Made by a program: the position numbers and the translations under genes
Part shown: positions 1 to 8,419 of the stretch, one piece after another
Position numbering within the stretch: the first letter of the stretch is position 1
Layout of the letters: every line of letters begins with the position of its first letter
Origin: Isoptericola sp044389085
GTDB taxonomy: Bacteria; Actinomycetota; Actinomycetes; Actinomycetales; Cellulomonadaceae
Assembly (NCBI RefSeq): GCF_044389085.1
Contig: NZ_JBIRXP010000001.1
Span: 496,001 to 560,000, forward strand
Length of the DNA: 64,000 nucleotides
Direction of reading: 5' to 3'
Notes under the pieces: generated by a model
The model's input: the letters and a program-made list of their open reading frames with translations, nothing else
What the model was told of the DNA's origin: nothing
Databases searched by the model: none

Positions 1-503
1 TTCGCCAGGGCCGCCCCCGCGCGGATCTGGTCCGCGGTCCACTCGGAGACCCCGATGTACAGGGCCTTGCCCTGGCGCACGATGTCGGCGAACGCCTGCA
101 TCGTCTCCTCGAGCGGCGTCTCGGTGTCGTAGCGGTGCGCCTGGTACAGGTCGACGTAGTCCGTGCCGAGGCGCTGGAGGGAGCCGTTGATCGACTCCAT
201 GACGTGCTTGCGCGACAGGCCCGTGTCGTTGGGGCCGCCCGGGCCCGTCGGCCAGTACACCTTGGTGAAGATCTCGAGCGACTCGCGCCGCTCGCCCGCC
301 AGCGCGTCGCCGAGCACCTGCTCGGCCGTGGTGTTCGCGTAGACGTCCGCGGTGTCGAACGTGGTGATGCCGGCGTCGAGCGCGGCGCGCACGCACTTCG
401 TGGCGACGTCGTTCTCCACCTGCGAGCCGTGGGTGAGCCAGTTGCCGTAGGTGATCTCGGAGATCTTCAGACCGCTGTTGCCGAGGTACCGGTAGTTGAC
501 CAT
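1..503 (-). CDS. Aldo/keto reductase, Kv-beta-like (3' part lost at window edge)
   Basis: NAD(P)H-dependent oxidoreductase of the aldo/keto reductase superfamily, a cytosolic TIM barrel that reduces carbonyl substrates; the substrate cannot be told from sequence. The visible 167 residues start at an ATG and read MVNYRYLGNSGLKISEITYG. The catalytic tetrad is in place: Asp50 and Tyr55 in DTADVY, Lys81 in FTKVYW, and His123 in YQAHRYD. The C-terminal half, including most of the cofactor phosphate site, lies outside the window. The N-terminus resembles the voltage-gated-channel beta-subunit/YghZ branch. It is unrelated in function to the DUF3043 gene that follows on the same strand. Confidence 0.9.
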   Translation of the reverse strand, partial: MVNYRYLGNSGLKISEITYGNWLTHGSQVENDVATKCVRAALDAGITTFDTADVYANTTAEQVLGDALAGERRESLEIFTKVYWPTGPGGPNDTGLSRKHVMESINGSLQRLGTDYVDLYQAHRYDTETPLEETMQAFADIVRQGKALYIGVSEWTADQIRAGAALA

Positions 504-537
504 GCGCCCACCCTAGGCACGGACGACCGGTGCACGG

Positions 538-1152
538 TCACTCCGGCCAGACGCCGTGCTTCTTCGACGACGGCTTGGGCAGGCGCGAGCGGCGGATCTG
601 GAACGCGCGCATCACGGCGTACATCATCGTGCCCTTGGGGACGTCGCCGAACTTGGCCCGCAGCCGCTTGCGGAGGCCGCGCCACAGCAGGAAGGCGTCG
701 GCGATGGTGAGCAGCACGACGGCGTACAGCAGGATCAGGACGAGCCCTGCCAGCGTCACGTTGTTCATGACGAAGAAGTTCAGGACGATGAACACGAAGG
801 CGACCGGCAGGAAGAACTCACCGAGGTTCCAGCGCGCGTCGACGTAGTCGCGCACGTAGCGCTTCAGCGGACCCTTGTCGCGGGGCGGCAGGTGGCGCTC
901 GTCGCCGGTCTGCATCGCGCGGTACTCGATGTTGCGCTGCTCGCGCGCCTTCTCCCGTGCTGCCCGCGTCGCGGCCTTGCGGTCGTTCGGCACCAGCGGG
1001 CGCTTGTTCGCGGCCTCGGCCACGCTGCGCTTGGGCGTGGGGCGGCCCTTGCCGGACGGCGCGCCGGATTTCTCGAGCTCGGCGGCCGCGTCGACGGGGT
1101 CGGTGGAGTCGGGGGACGACGGCGTCGCGTCGGGCTTGTTGCGGGAGAACAC
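538..1152 (-). CDS. DUF3043 two-helix membrane protein
   Basis: Actinobacterial DUF3043 family protein of unknown function, 204 residues. The first ~100 residues are hydrophilic and charged, rich in Lys, Arg, Pro and Ser. Two transmembrane helices follow at about 112-130 and 133-156, then a basic cytoplasmic tail ending in KKHGVWPE. I chose the GTG at 1152 because the protein then opens VFSRNKPD, the family's usual short basic start, and because a TACGCT hexamer lies exactly 6 bases upstream, giving a leaderless mRNA. The gene diverges from the M20 peptidase gene with only 39 bases between starts. No catalytic motif is seen. Confidence 0.82.
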   Translation of the reverse strand: MFSRNKPDATPSSPDSTDPVDAAAELEKSGAPSGKGRPTPKRSVAEAANKRPLVPNDRKAATRAAREKAREQRNIEYRAMQTGDERHLPPRDKGPLKRYVRDYVDARWNLGEFFLPVAFVFIVLNFFVMNNVTLAGLVLILLYAVVLLTIADAFLLWRGLRKRLRAKFGDVPKGTMMYAVMRAFQIRRSRLPKPSSKKHGVWPE

Positions 1153-1158
1153 GCTCTC

Positions 1159-1164
1159 AGCGTA
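1159..1164 (-). promoter_or_regulatory. Leaderless -10 for DUF3043 gene
   Basis: TACGCT on the minus strand, 6 bases before the GTG at 1152. It fits the TANNNT-N6/7-start pattern repeated across the window. Confidence 0.6.
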
Positions 1165-1178
1165 GTCGAGCGCGCGGG

Positions 1179-1184
1179 TAGCGT
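1179..1184 (+). promoter_or_regulatory. Leaderless -10 for M20 peptidase
   Basis: TAGCGT, 7 bases before the GTG at 1192. It argues for 1192 over the in-frame GTG at 1183, which lies inside the hexamer. Confidence 0.6.
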
Positions 1185-1191
1185 GAGCCGC

Positions 1192-2622
1192 GTGACCGAC
1201 ACCCACGCCACCTCCTCGAACGCCCCTGCCTCCGACGACGCCACCACCCTGCGCGCGCACGTCGAACGGCAGTTCCCCGCCCTGCAGGCCGACCTCGAGC
1301 GTCTCGTGCGCATCCCGAGCGTGTCCGCCGCGGCCTTCGACCAGGCGCACGTCGTCGCGAGCGCCGACGCCGTGGCCTCGCTGCTGCGCGAGGCCGGGCT
1401 GCCCGACGTGCGGATCCTGCGGTCGGACCGCCCCGACGGGACGCCCGGCGCGCCCGCCGTCGTCGCCCGCCGTCCCGCGTCCGAGGGCGCGCCCACCGTG
1501 CTGCTCTACGCCCACCACGACGTCCAGCCGCCCGGCGACGCCGCCGCCTGGGCGACGGACCCGTTCGAGCCGGTGCAGGTGGGCGACCGTCTCTACGGCC
1601 GCGGCGCGGCGGACGACAAGGCGGGCCTGGTGGCGCACGTCGGCGCCCTGCGCGCCCTCGCCGCGCTGGCCGAGGACTCGGGCGCCGACCTGCCCGTCGG
1701 CATCACCGTGTTCGTGGAGGGGGAGGAGGAGTCGGGCTCCCCGAGCTTCCGCCAGTTCCTCGCCGACCACCGCGACCTCCTCGCGGCGGACGTCATCGTC
1801 GTCGCCGACTCGACGAACTGGAAGGTCGGCGTACCGGCCCTCACCACCTCGCTGCGCGGCCTCGTCGACGGCGTCGTCGAGGTCGAGGCCCTGGCCCACG
1901 CGGTGCACTCGGGGATGTTCGGCGGCCCGGTGCTGGACGCCAACACGCTGCTGGCGCGGCTGATCGCCACGCTGCACGACGACGCGGGGAACGTCGCGGT
2001 GCCCGGCCTGGTGAGCGCACCCGAGCCCGAGGTCGACTACGACGAGGCCGCGCTCCGCGCCGACTCGTCGGTGCTCGACGGCGTGGCCCTCGCGGGCGCC
2101 GGCACGATCGCCGGGCGGCTGTGGACCAAGCCGGCACTGTCCGTGATCGGCATCGACGCGACGAGCGTCGCGCACGCGTCCAACACGATCGCGCCCCGGG
2201 CCGCCGCGAAGCTGTCGCTGCGCATCCCGCCGGGCCAGGACCCGCAGGCGGCGGAGGACGCGCTGCGGACGCACCTCGAGGCGCACGCGCCGTTCGGGGC
2301 CCGCGTCACGTGGCGGCCGGGGGAGCAGGGGCGCGCGTTCCACGCCGCCGAGGACTCTGCGGCGATGCGCGCCGCGCGCGCCGCGTTCGCCGCGGCGTGG
2401 GGCACCGACCCGGTGGACATCGGCGTGGGCGGGTCGATCCCGTTCATCGCCGACCTGCTCGAGTTCTTCCCGGACGCCGCCGTCCTGGTCACCGGTGTCG
2501 AGGACCCGGACTCGCGCGCGCACGGCGCCGACGAGTCGGTGCACCTGGGCGAGCTGCGCAAGGTCGTCCTGGCCGAGGCGCTCCTCCTGCGCCGGGTCGC
2601 GACGCTCGAGCAGGGCGCGTGA
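1192..2622 (+). CDS. M20 family metallo-dipeptidase
   Basis: Dizinc M20 peptidase of the dipeptidase/CNDP type, 476 residues, cytosolic, predicted to cleave dipeptides or acylated amino acids. Metal-binding motifs are in order: His108-x-Asp110 in YAHHDVQ, Asp141/Asp142 in GRGAADDKAG, and the catalytic/metal Glu pair Glu178-Glu179 in EGEEESGS. The dimerisation lid follows in the middle, and a late HGADESVH supplies the last His ligand. Start GTG 1192 is set by the leaderless promoter. The stop overlaps the start of the next gene by 4 bases, so the two are translationally coupled. The exact substrate is not predictable. Confidence 0.9.
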   Translation: MTDTHATSSNAPASDDATTLRAHVERQFPALQADLERLVRIPSVSAAAFDQAHVVASADAVASLLREAGLPDVRILRSDRPDGTPGAPAVVARRPASEGAPTVLLYAHHDVQPPGDAAAWATDPFEPVQVGDRLYGRGAADDKAGLVAHVGALRALAALAEDSGADLPVGITVFVEGEEESGSPSFRQFLADHRDLLAADVIVVADSTNWKVGVPALTTSLRGLVDGVVEVEALAHAVHSGMFGGPVLDANTLLARLIATLHDDAGNVAVPGLVSAPEPEVDYDEAALRADSSVLDGVALAGAGTIAGRLWTKPALSVIGIDATSVAHASNTIAPRAAAKLSLRIPPGQDPQAAEDALRTHLEAHAPFGARVTWRPGEQGRAFHAAEDSAAMRAARAAFAAAWGTDPVDIGVGGSIPFIADLLEFFPDAAVLVTGVEDPDSRAHGADESVHLGELRKVVLAEALLLRRVATLEQGA

Positions 2623-3425
2623 CGGACGCACGGTTCGACGACGTCGCCGCGCGGGCCTTCATCGTGGCGCTGCTGCCCTGCGGCGGCTCGGAGGCCGAGC
2701 AGGACGCGATGGTCGCGTTCTGGTCGGCGCTCGGCCTCGAGGTGACGTACCGGCAGCGTCGGCCCTACCCGGTCGTGTCGTTCGGGCGCGGTGGCATCCA
2801 GCTGCAGTACTACGGGATGCCGGACTGGGACCCGGAGGCGAGCCACTCCACCTGCGTGGTCGTGGTCCCGGACACCGAGCCGGTCTACGAGTCGTTCGCG
2901 GCCGGGCTGCGCTCCCTCTACGGCCGCCTGCCGGTGTCGGGCGCGCCGCGGGTGACGCGGCCGCGCCGGCGCGCCAACAACGCGGGGCTGAGCGGGTTCA
3001 GCCTGATCGACCCCGCCGGCAACTGGGTGCGGGTCACGCGCGCCCCGGATCCCGGGACCGAGTTCGCCACCGGCGAGGGCGGGACGATGACGTGGACCGC
3101 CGGTGGCGGGGGAGCGCTCGCGCGCGCGACCGAGAACGCCGTCGTGCTGGCCGACTCGAAGGGCGACGTCGCCCAGGCGCGCAAGACGCTGGGCGGCGCG
3201 GTCCGCCGCGCCCGTGCCGCGACGGGCGCGGCTGAGCTCGCGCCCGCGCTCGCCTACCTCGTCGAGCTCGCGGTGCGGGCCGGCGACCTCGCCGCGGCCG
3301 GCGAGCTCGTCGCCGAGCTCGAGGCGCTCGCAGCCACGTCGGGCGGGGCGGGCGCCGAGAGCGGCGCCGCCGTCCGGGCCGCGGTCGACGAGGCGCGCTC
3401 GCTCGTGGCCGACGCCGCCGGCTGA
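2619..3425 (+). CDS. VOC-fold (glyoxalase/bleomycin-resistance-like) protein
   Basis: Protein of 268 residues with a vicinal-oxygen-chelate fold in the first ~140 residues. The pattern is AFIVALLPCGGSEAEQDAMV, then FWSALGLEVTYRQ, then SGFSLIDPAGNWVRV. The C-terminal ~110 residues are Ala-rich and helical, and resemble a helical-repeat tail rather than a second VOC module. Metal ligands expected of true glyoxalases are not clear, so it may be a binding protein. It starts at a GTG in a 4-base GTGA overlap with the M20 peptidase stop and ends 11 bases from the convergent HPt gene. Confidence 0.7.
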   Translation: MTDARFDDVAARAFIVALLPCGGSEAEQDAMVAFWSALGLEVTYRQRRPYPVVSFGRGGIQLQYYGMPDWDPEASHSTCVVVVPDTEPVYESFAAGLRSLYGRLPVSGAPRVTRPRRRANNAGLSGFSLIDPAGNWVRVTRAPDPGTEFATGEGGTMTWTAGGGGALARATENAVVLADSKGDVAQARKTLGGAVRRARAATGAAELAPALAYLVELAVRAGDLAAAGELVAELEALAATSGGAGAESGAAVRAAVDEARSLVADAAG

Positions 3426-3436
3426 GGCGCTGCACC

Positions 3437-3817
3437 TCAGCCCGTCCCGGCCTCCGCGCGCACGTCGTCGAGGGCGGCCGGGACGTCGGCGTCGCGGCCG
3501 GCGCCGAGCGCGGCGCCGAGGCGTCCGGCGGCCTCGGAGAGACCCTCCGCCCCGAACGTCGCCGCCGAGCCGACCACCGTGTGGCAGAGCCGCATGGCCT
3601 CCTCGCGGGCCGCCGGGGTGAGCGCGGCGGGCGACGCCAGCAGCTCCGTGAGGCGGCGGGCGCGACCTCGGTTGCGCTCGCGCGCCCGGCGGGCGAGGAC
3701 GGCGATCGCCTCGTCGAGCCCGGTGTCGTCGAGCCCGGTGTCGCCTCGTGCCGCGTCCTGTTCGCCGTCGGGCCCGGCCCCGGGCCGACCGTTCGGGGTG
3801 CCGGGCGTCGCCGTCAC
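3437..3817 (-). CDS. HPt phosphotransfer protein
   Basis: Small histidine phosphotransfer protein, 126 residues, expected to shuttle phosphate between receiver domains. The HPt signature LCHTVVGSAATFG holds the phospho-accepting His79 followed by the usual Gly-Ser-Ala turn. The first ~30 residues are disordered, Gly/Pro/Asp-rich. Its GTG start overlaps the response-regulator stop by 4 bases (GTGA), so both are made from one mRNA. With the hybrid kinase on the other strand it supplies the missing part of a His-Asp-His-Asp relay. A partner outside the window is possible. Confidence 0.82.
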   Translation of the reverse strand: MTATPGTPNGRPGAGPDGEQDAARGDTGLDDTGLDEAIAVLARRARERNRGRARRLTELLASPAALTPAAREEAMRLCHTVVGSAATFGAEGLSEAAGRLGAALGAGRDADVPAALDDVRAEAGTG

Positions 3818-4200
3818 GCGTCCCACCCGAGCACGGCGGCGAGCTCGGCCGACAGGCGCAGGGGGTCGAAGGGCTTGGTGAGGACCCCGGTCGCGCCGAG
3901 GCCGTCGAGCCGGGAGATGTCCTGGCTGCCGACCTTCGCGGTGAGGAACACGACGGGGACCTCGCGCAGCTCCGGGACGGCCCGCAGGCGGCCGAGCACG
4001 GTCGGGCCGTCGTGGACGGGCATCATGACGTCGAGGAGGATCGCGTCGGGGCGGACGCGGCGCGCGACGTCCAGCCCCATCGCCCCGTCGCCCGCCGTGT
4101 GCACCTCGTGCCCCCCGACCGCGGACAGCGCGACCGCTGCCACCTCGCGGATCGACGGATCGTCGTCGATCACCACCACGCGTCGGCCCCCCGTCGCCAC
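3814..4200 (-). CDS. Single-domain response regulator (CheY-like)
   Basis: Receiver-only protein of 128 residues. All active-site residues are present: acidic Asp12-Asp14, phospho-acceptor Asp57 in LLDVMMP, Thr87 in FLTAK and Lys109 in LTKPFDP. There is no output domain, so it signals by protein contact or acts as an intermediate in a relay. I chose the GTG at 4200, which gives VATGGRRVVVIDDD; the reading frame stays open further upstream but would run into the divergent kinase promoter. It is co-transcribed with the HPt gene and diverges from the hybrid kinase gene. Confidence 0.85.
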   Translation of the reverse strand: MATGGRRVVVIDDDPSIREVAAVALSAVGGHEVHTAGDGAMGLDVARRVRPDAILLDVMMPVHDGPTVLGRLRAVPELREVPVVFLTAKVGSQDISRLDGLGATGVLTKPFDPLRLSAELAAVLGWDA

Positions 4201-4317
4201 GTGCCGTGCCTCCCGTCCGCGTCCTCCTGAGTCCGCACGACGGTACCCCCGGACGCCCGTGGACGCCCTTCGTCGCTCTGGGCGCCCATCGGGAGGGCGA
4301 AGCGGGCGAACCTCTCC

Positions 4318-4323
4318 TACCCT
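4318..4323 (+). promoter_or_regulatory. Leaderless -10 for hybrid kinase operon
   Basis: TACCCT, 7 bases before the ATG at 4331. Confidence 0.6.
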
Positions 4324-4330
4324 CGGGCCC

Positions 4331-7300
4331 ATGGGGGACGGGCGACAGGCGACGGCTCGGGCGCACACGGTGTTCGTGCGCTGGTGCTGGTCCGCGGCGG
4401 TGGTGGGACTGGCGCTGGTGGTGCTCCTGGCCGGCCCGCTGGAGCAGTCCGTGCAGGCCGCGATCTCGCGCGGTGCCATCGCGGCGGCGGGTGTCGTCGC
4501 GGCGCTGAGCTGCGGCTGGCGCGCGGCGCGCTCGACGGGGCGCCGGCGCCGCGCGTGGGGGCTGCTGTCCCTCGGCGGGGTGGTCGGCCTGCTCGGCAAC
4601 GTCTACGCCGTCCTCGTCGGCGCCCCGGAGACCGGCGACGCGGCCTACATCGTGGCCCTGCTCCTCGGCGTGGTGGGGATGGCCCTGTTCCCGACCGTGC
4701 GGCCACGCGGCCACGAGCTGGTGCGCATGCTGCTCGACAGCGTGGTGGTCGGAGGGTCGGTCCTGTACATCGCGGTCTTCGCCGTCGCCCTCGGACGCGA
4801 GACCAGCTTCCAGGGCGAACCGGCGCTCACGGCCTACGCGCTGCCGGTCGTCGACGCGCTCCTCGCGACGCTCGCGGTCCTCGTGCTCACGCGTTCCCCG
4901 GCCGCCGAGCGCGTGCCGCTCGGGCTCGTCGGCATCGGGTTCGTCCTCTACGCCGTCGCCGACGTCGCGTTCGCGCTCCTCACGGCCGAGGGTGGGTTCA
5001 GCTTCGGCAGCCCCGTCGACATCGGCTGGGTGGGCGGCTATCTCGCCATCGCGGTGGCCGCGAGACATCCCGCGGCCTCGGGCAGCCCGGTGACCGGGCA
5101 CCGGACGGACGGGTCGCCCGTGCTCGGCACGGTCGTCACCTTCGGGCTGTTCCTCGCGGCCGCGCTCGCCCGGGTGTGGCAGGCCGGGGCGAACGAGAGC
5201 ATCTCCTGGGTGGCGAACGCCCTGTGGGTGGCGGTCCTCGTCGCCGTCGCCGTGCGGCAGATCCTCGTGGTCGTCGACAACGAGTCGCTGCGCGGCGGGC
5301 TGGAGCGCCGCGTGGAGGAGCGCACGGCACAGCTGCGTGCGCTCGCGAGCGAGCGGGAGCGCACGCTCGAGTCCGTCGCGGACGGGATCTACGGCGTCGA
5401 CTCCGGCGGGCGGGTCACATTCGTCAACGACGCCGGCGCGCGGACGCTGGGTATGGCCGCGGCCGACCTCGTGGGGCTCGACGCGCACGACACGTTCCAC
5501 GCGCCCGCCGAGGACGGCACCCCGTACCCCGGCGAGGGTTGCTACATCACCGAGGCGCTGCGCGAGGGCCTCACCGCGACCGCCGAGCAGGACGTCTACC
5601 GGCGCCCGGACGGCAAGGACGTCCCCGTCGAGGTCGCGGCGAGCCCGCTGCGCACCGACGGCGTGGTGACCGGCGCGGTCGTGGTGTTCCGCGACATCTC
5701 CGAGCGGCGCGAGGTGGAGCGCATCAAGGACGAGTTCGTCTCGGTCGTGAGCCACGAGCTGCGCACCCCGCTCACCTCGATCCGCGGCGCGCTCGGGCTG
5801 CTCGACAGCGGCGTCCTCGACCGGTCGTCCGACCAGGCCGCGCGCATGGTGCACATCGCCCTGACGAGCAGCGAGCGGCTGGGGCGGCTCGTGGACGACA
5901 TCCTCGACGTCGAGCGCATGGAGGCGGGGACCGCGCAGCTGGAGCTCGCAGAGCACGGGCTCGACGGCCTCGTCGCGGCCGCGACGGAGCAGGTGTCGAT
6001 CCTGGCCGACGACGCCGGCGTGGAGCTGTCGTCGGACGGCTGCACCGAGCGCGTGCTGGTCGACGGCGAACGCATCGTGCAGACGCTGACCAACCTGCTG
6101 AGCAACGCCGTGAAGTTCTCGCCGCGCGGAAGCACCGTGCGGGTGTCGGCCCGGCCGGTCGGAGACCTCGTCGAGGTGCGCGTCGACGACGAGGGGCGCG
6201 GGATCCCCCCGGAGAAGATCGAGACCGTCTTCCGCCGTTTCGAGCAGGTGGACGCCTCGGACGCGCGCGAGCGGGGTGGCACCGGGCTGGGCCTCGCCAT
6301 CGCCCGCAGCATCGTCGAGCGGCACGGCGGGCGGATGTGGGCGGTCAGCGACGGCGAAGGGCAGGGGTCCAGCTTCCGGATGACCCTGCCGCGCGTGACC
6401 ACCACGGCCCCGCCGCGCGACGACGACGTACCGGGCGCCGTGCCCGGCCTCCCGGCGGCGGACCTCCCCGCCGAGCCCGCTCCGGGGGTCACGCAGGGGG
6501 CCGGGCAGGGCCCCGCGCCGGCACCCGTGACGGGGTCCACCACCGAGGCCCGTGGCGCCGCGGCCACCCGGGTCGTCGTCGTGGACGACGACCCGTACGT
6601 GGTCGACGTGCTGCGCGGCGTGCTGGAGGCGCGCGGGTACGCCGTCGTGGGCGTGACCGACGGCGGCGCGGCGCTCGAGGCCGTCGAGGCCGAGCATCCC
6701 GCGGCGATCGTGCTGGACCTCGCGATGCCCGGGACCGGGGGTGCCGAGGTGCTCCGACGGCTGCGGCACTCGGCGGCGACCGCCGAGCTGCCGGTGGTGG
6801 TCGTGTCGGGCACCGCCCCGTCGGACGCGCGCGAGACCGCGGCGCTCGCGGACGGCTGGCTGGTCAAGCCCGTCGACCCCGCCCGCCTCGCCGCGACCGT
6901 CCGCGACGTCGTCCGGCTGCGCCCGCACCACGAGCACGTGCTTGTCGTCGAGGACGACGACGACCTGCGCGCCGTCCTCACGACGGTCCTGGAGAGCGCG
7001 GGCCTGGTGGTGACGGCGGCGCGCGACCTCGCCGAGGCTGGTGCCGCCCTCGCCGACGGCCCGGAGCCGCACCTGGTGCTGCTCGACCTCGGCCTGCCGG
7101 ACGGCACCGGCTACGACCTCGTCGCCGACCTGCGGCGTCGCGGCCGCCTGCACCGCACCCCCCTCGTCGTCTACTCGGGCGCCGACGTCGGCCCCGTCGA
7201 GCGGGCGGACCTCCGCCTGGGCAGTACCGTCTTCCTCACCAAGGGGCGGGAGGCCCCGGACGCGGTCCTGCGCCCCGTCCTGGACCTGCTGGACGCCGCA

Positions 7301-7363
7301 GCCGGTCGTGCCGCCGACCCCTCCGCCCACCGTCCGACCAGACCGAACCCGAGGACCCCATGA
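4331..7363 (+). CDS. Membrane hybrid histidine kinase with PAS and two receivers
   Basis: Sensor kinase of 1010 residues. The first ~310 residues form a multi-pass membrane sensor, about eight to nine hydrophobic segments. A coiled linker (EERTAQLRALASERERTLE) and a PAS domain follow at ~345-460. HisKA has His475 in SHELRTPLTSIR. HATPase_c shows NLLSNAVKFS, DDEGRGIP and GGTGLGLAIA, ending near 690. A Pro-rich linker leads to receiver 1 (Asp796 in VLDLAMP, Lys in LVKPVDP) and receiver 2 (Asp919 in LLDLGLP, Lys in FLTKG). There is no HPt domain in the chain; one is encoded divergently at 3437-3817. The stop overlaps the arginine decarboxylase start (ATGA), which ties sensing to that enzyme's expression. 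Confidence 0.9.
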   Translation: MGDGRQATARAHTVFVRWCWSAAVVGLALVVLLAGPLEQSVQAAISRGAIAAAGVVAALSCGWRAARSTGRRRRAWGLLSLGGVVGLLGNVYAVLVGAPETGDAAYIVALLLGVVGMALFPTVRPRGHELVRMLLDSVVVGGSVLYIAVFAVALGRETSFQGEPALTAYALPVVDALLATLAVLVLTRSPAAERVPLGLVGIGFVLYAVADVAFALLTAEGGFSFGSPVDIGWVGGYLAIAVAARHPAASGSPVTGHRTDGSPVLGTVVTFGLFLAAALARVWQAGANESISWVANALWVAVLVAVAVRQILVVVDNESLRGGLERRVEERTAQLRALASERERTLESVADGIYGVDSGGRVTFVNDAGARTLGMAAADLVGLDAHDTFHAPAEDGTPYPGEGCYITEALREGLTATAEQDVYRRPDGKDVPVEVAASPLRTDGVVTGAVVVFRDISERREVERIKDEFVSVVSHELRTPLTSIRGALGLLDSGVLDRSSDQAARMVHIALTSSERLGRLVDDILDVERMEAGTAQLELAEHGLDGLVAAATEQVSILADDAGVELSSDGCTERVLVDGERIVQTLTNLLSNAVKFSPRGSTVRVSARPVGDLVEVRVDDEGRGIPPEKIETVFRRFEQVDASDARERGGTGLGLAIARSIVERHGGRMWAVSDGEGQGSSFRMTLPRVTTTAPPRDDDVPGAVPGLPAADLPAEPAPGVTQGAGQGPAPAPVTGSTTEARGAAATRVVVVDDDPYVVDVLRGVLEARGYAVVGVTDGGAALEAVEAEHPAAIVLDLAMPGTGGAEVLRRLRHSAATAELPVVVVSGTAPSDARETAALADGWLVKPVDPARLAATVRDVVRLRPHHEHVLVVEDDDDLRAVLTTVLESAGLVVTAARDLAEAGAALADGPEPHLVLLDLGLPDGTGYDLVADLRRRGRLHRTPLVVYSGADVGPVERADLRLGSTVFLTKGREAPDAVLRPVLDLLDAAAGRAADPSAHRPTRPNPRTP

Positions 7364-7866
7364 CCGAGCCTCTGACCATCCGGGTGAGCACCGGCACCGG
7401 CACCGGCCGCACGACGCTCGCCGCCTTCGACGCGGCGCTCGTCGCCGCCGGGGTGGGCGACTTCAACCTGGTCCGGCTGAGCTCGGTGGTGCCACCGGGC
7501 AGCACGGTCGTCGAGGTCGACGGGCCCGACCAGCTGCAGGGCGAGCACGGCGACGCGCTGTACTGCGTGTACGCGGCCGGGCACGCCTCGCTGCCCGGCC
7601 ACGAGGCGTGGGCGGGAGTCGCGTGGTCCCGGCGGGACGACGGCAGCGGGGCCGGGCTCTTCGTGGAGCACGACGGCCCGTCGCACGAGCAGGTGGAGAC
7701 GGACCTCACGCACAGCCTGGAGGACCTGTCCGCGACCCGCGGCGGCGTGTACCACCCGGAGGGGCGGCGGATCACCGGCCTGGCCTGCGAGGCCCTCCCC
7801 GTGTGCGCCGTGGTCGTGGCGACGTTCCGCCGGGCCGGGTGGGAGGAGCTGGGCCGTGCGCGCTGA
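7360..7866 (+). CDS. Pyruvoyl-dependent arginine decarboxylase
   Basis: Family enzyme converts L-arginine to agmatine and CO2 using a pyruvoyl group made by self-cleavage. The 168 residues match the archaeal enzyme's length (about 165). Family landmarks are STGTGTGRTTLAAFDAAL at 10-27 and FNLVRLSSVVPPGS at 35-48. Ser41-Ser42 is the expected autocleavage site, and Ser42 becomes the pyruvoyl group. The ATG overlaps the kinase stop by 4 bases, and the 3' end overlaps the following GNAT-like gene by 11 bases, so it is translationally coupled on both sides. The substrate could be a different amino acid; activity is inferred from family. Confidence 0.87.
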   Translation: MTEPLTIRVSTGTGTGRTTLAAFDAALVAAGVGDFNLVRLSSVVPPGSTVVEVDGPDQLQGEHGDALYCVYAAGHASLPGHEAWAGVAWSRRDDGSGAGLFVEHDGPSHEQVETDLTHSLEDLSATRGGVYHPEGRRITGLACEALPVCAVVVATFRRAGWEELGRAR

Positions 7867-8398
7867 CGTGACGTTCGAGACGACGGTGACCGGGGAGGTG
7901 GCCGAGCGGTTCTGGGCGCTCTACCTCGAGGCGTTCGAGCCGCTGCGGACCCGCGCCGCGGCGCGCCACGTGCTGCACCGCGAGGAGTTCGACGAGGAGA
8001 TGAGCGACCCGCGGGTGCTCAAGCTCCTCGCCCACGACGCCCGGGGGGAGGCCGTCGGCCTCACGACGCTCGCGACGGACCTCGCCGCGGTGCCGTGGGT
8101 CAGCCCGGAGTTCTTCGCCGAGCGCTACCCCGAGCACGCGGCGCGCGGGGCCGTCTGGTACATCGGGTTCACCCTCGCCCACCCGGGCCGCCGGGCGACC
8201 CGCACCTTCATGGACATGATCGACGTCCTGGTCGCGCACCTCGCCGAGCACCGAGTCGTGTGCGCGTACGACGTGTCCCGGTTCAACGACGACTCGCTGC
8301 GGTTCGCCGACAACCTGCGCCGCCGCCTGGAGCGCACGCAGGACGTCACGGTCGAGACCGTGGACCGTCAGACGTACTACGCGACGACGTTCCGCTGA
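7856..8398 (+). CDS. GNAT-like acyltransferase homologue
   Basis: Protein of 180 residues, probably of the GNAT acetyltransferase fold. The sequence has an N-terminal helix pair, a central GLTTLATDLAAVP strand, the WYIGFTLAHPGRRATRTF segment where the acyl-CoA pyrophosphate loop would sit, and a C-terminal half with VCAYDVSRFNDDSLRFADN. The loop lacks the strict Q/RxxGxG/A signature, so acetyl-CoA binding is uncertain. The GTG start lies inside the decarboxylase gene. An enzyme acting on agmatine or a derived polyamine would fit the context, but that is inference only. Confidence 0.6.
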   Translation: MRADVTFETTVTGEVAERFWALYLEAFEPLRTRAAARHVLHREEFDEEMSDPRVLKLLAHDARGEAVGLTTLATDLAAVPWVSPEFFAERYPEHAARGAVWYIGFTLAHPGRRATRTFMDMIDVLVAHLAEHRVVCAYDVSRFNDDSLRFADNLRRRLERTQDVTVETVDRQTYYATTFR

Positions 8399-8402
8399 CC
8401 CG

Positions 8403-8418
8403 GGCGGGGCGACCCGCC
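8403..8418. terminator. Short GNRA-loop hairpin between convergent genes
   Basis: GGCGGG and CCCGCC pair across a GCGA tetraloop. An outer CTGA/TCAG pair (8395-8398 with 8420-8423) spans both stop codons. A bidirectional terminator is plausible; there is no T tract. Confidence 0.4.
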
Positions 8419-8419
8419 G

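Noticed and set aside
3437..7330. A 1297-codon open frame on the minus strand
   Set aside because: Most of it is the antisense shadow of the hybrid kinase gene, Arg/Gly/His-rich without domains. Only its last 126 residues, the HPt domain, are real.
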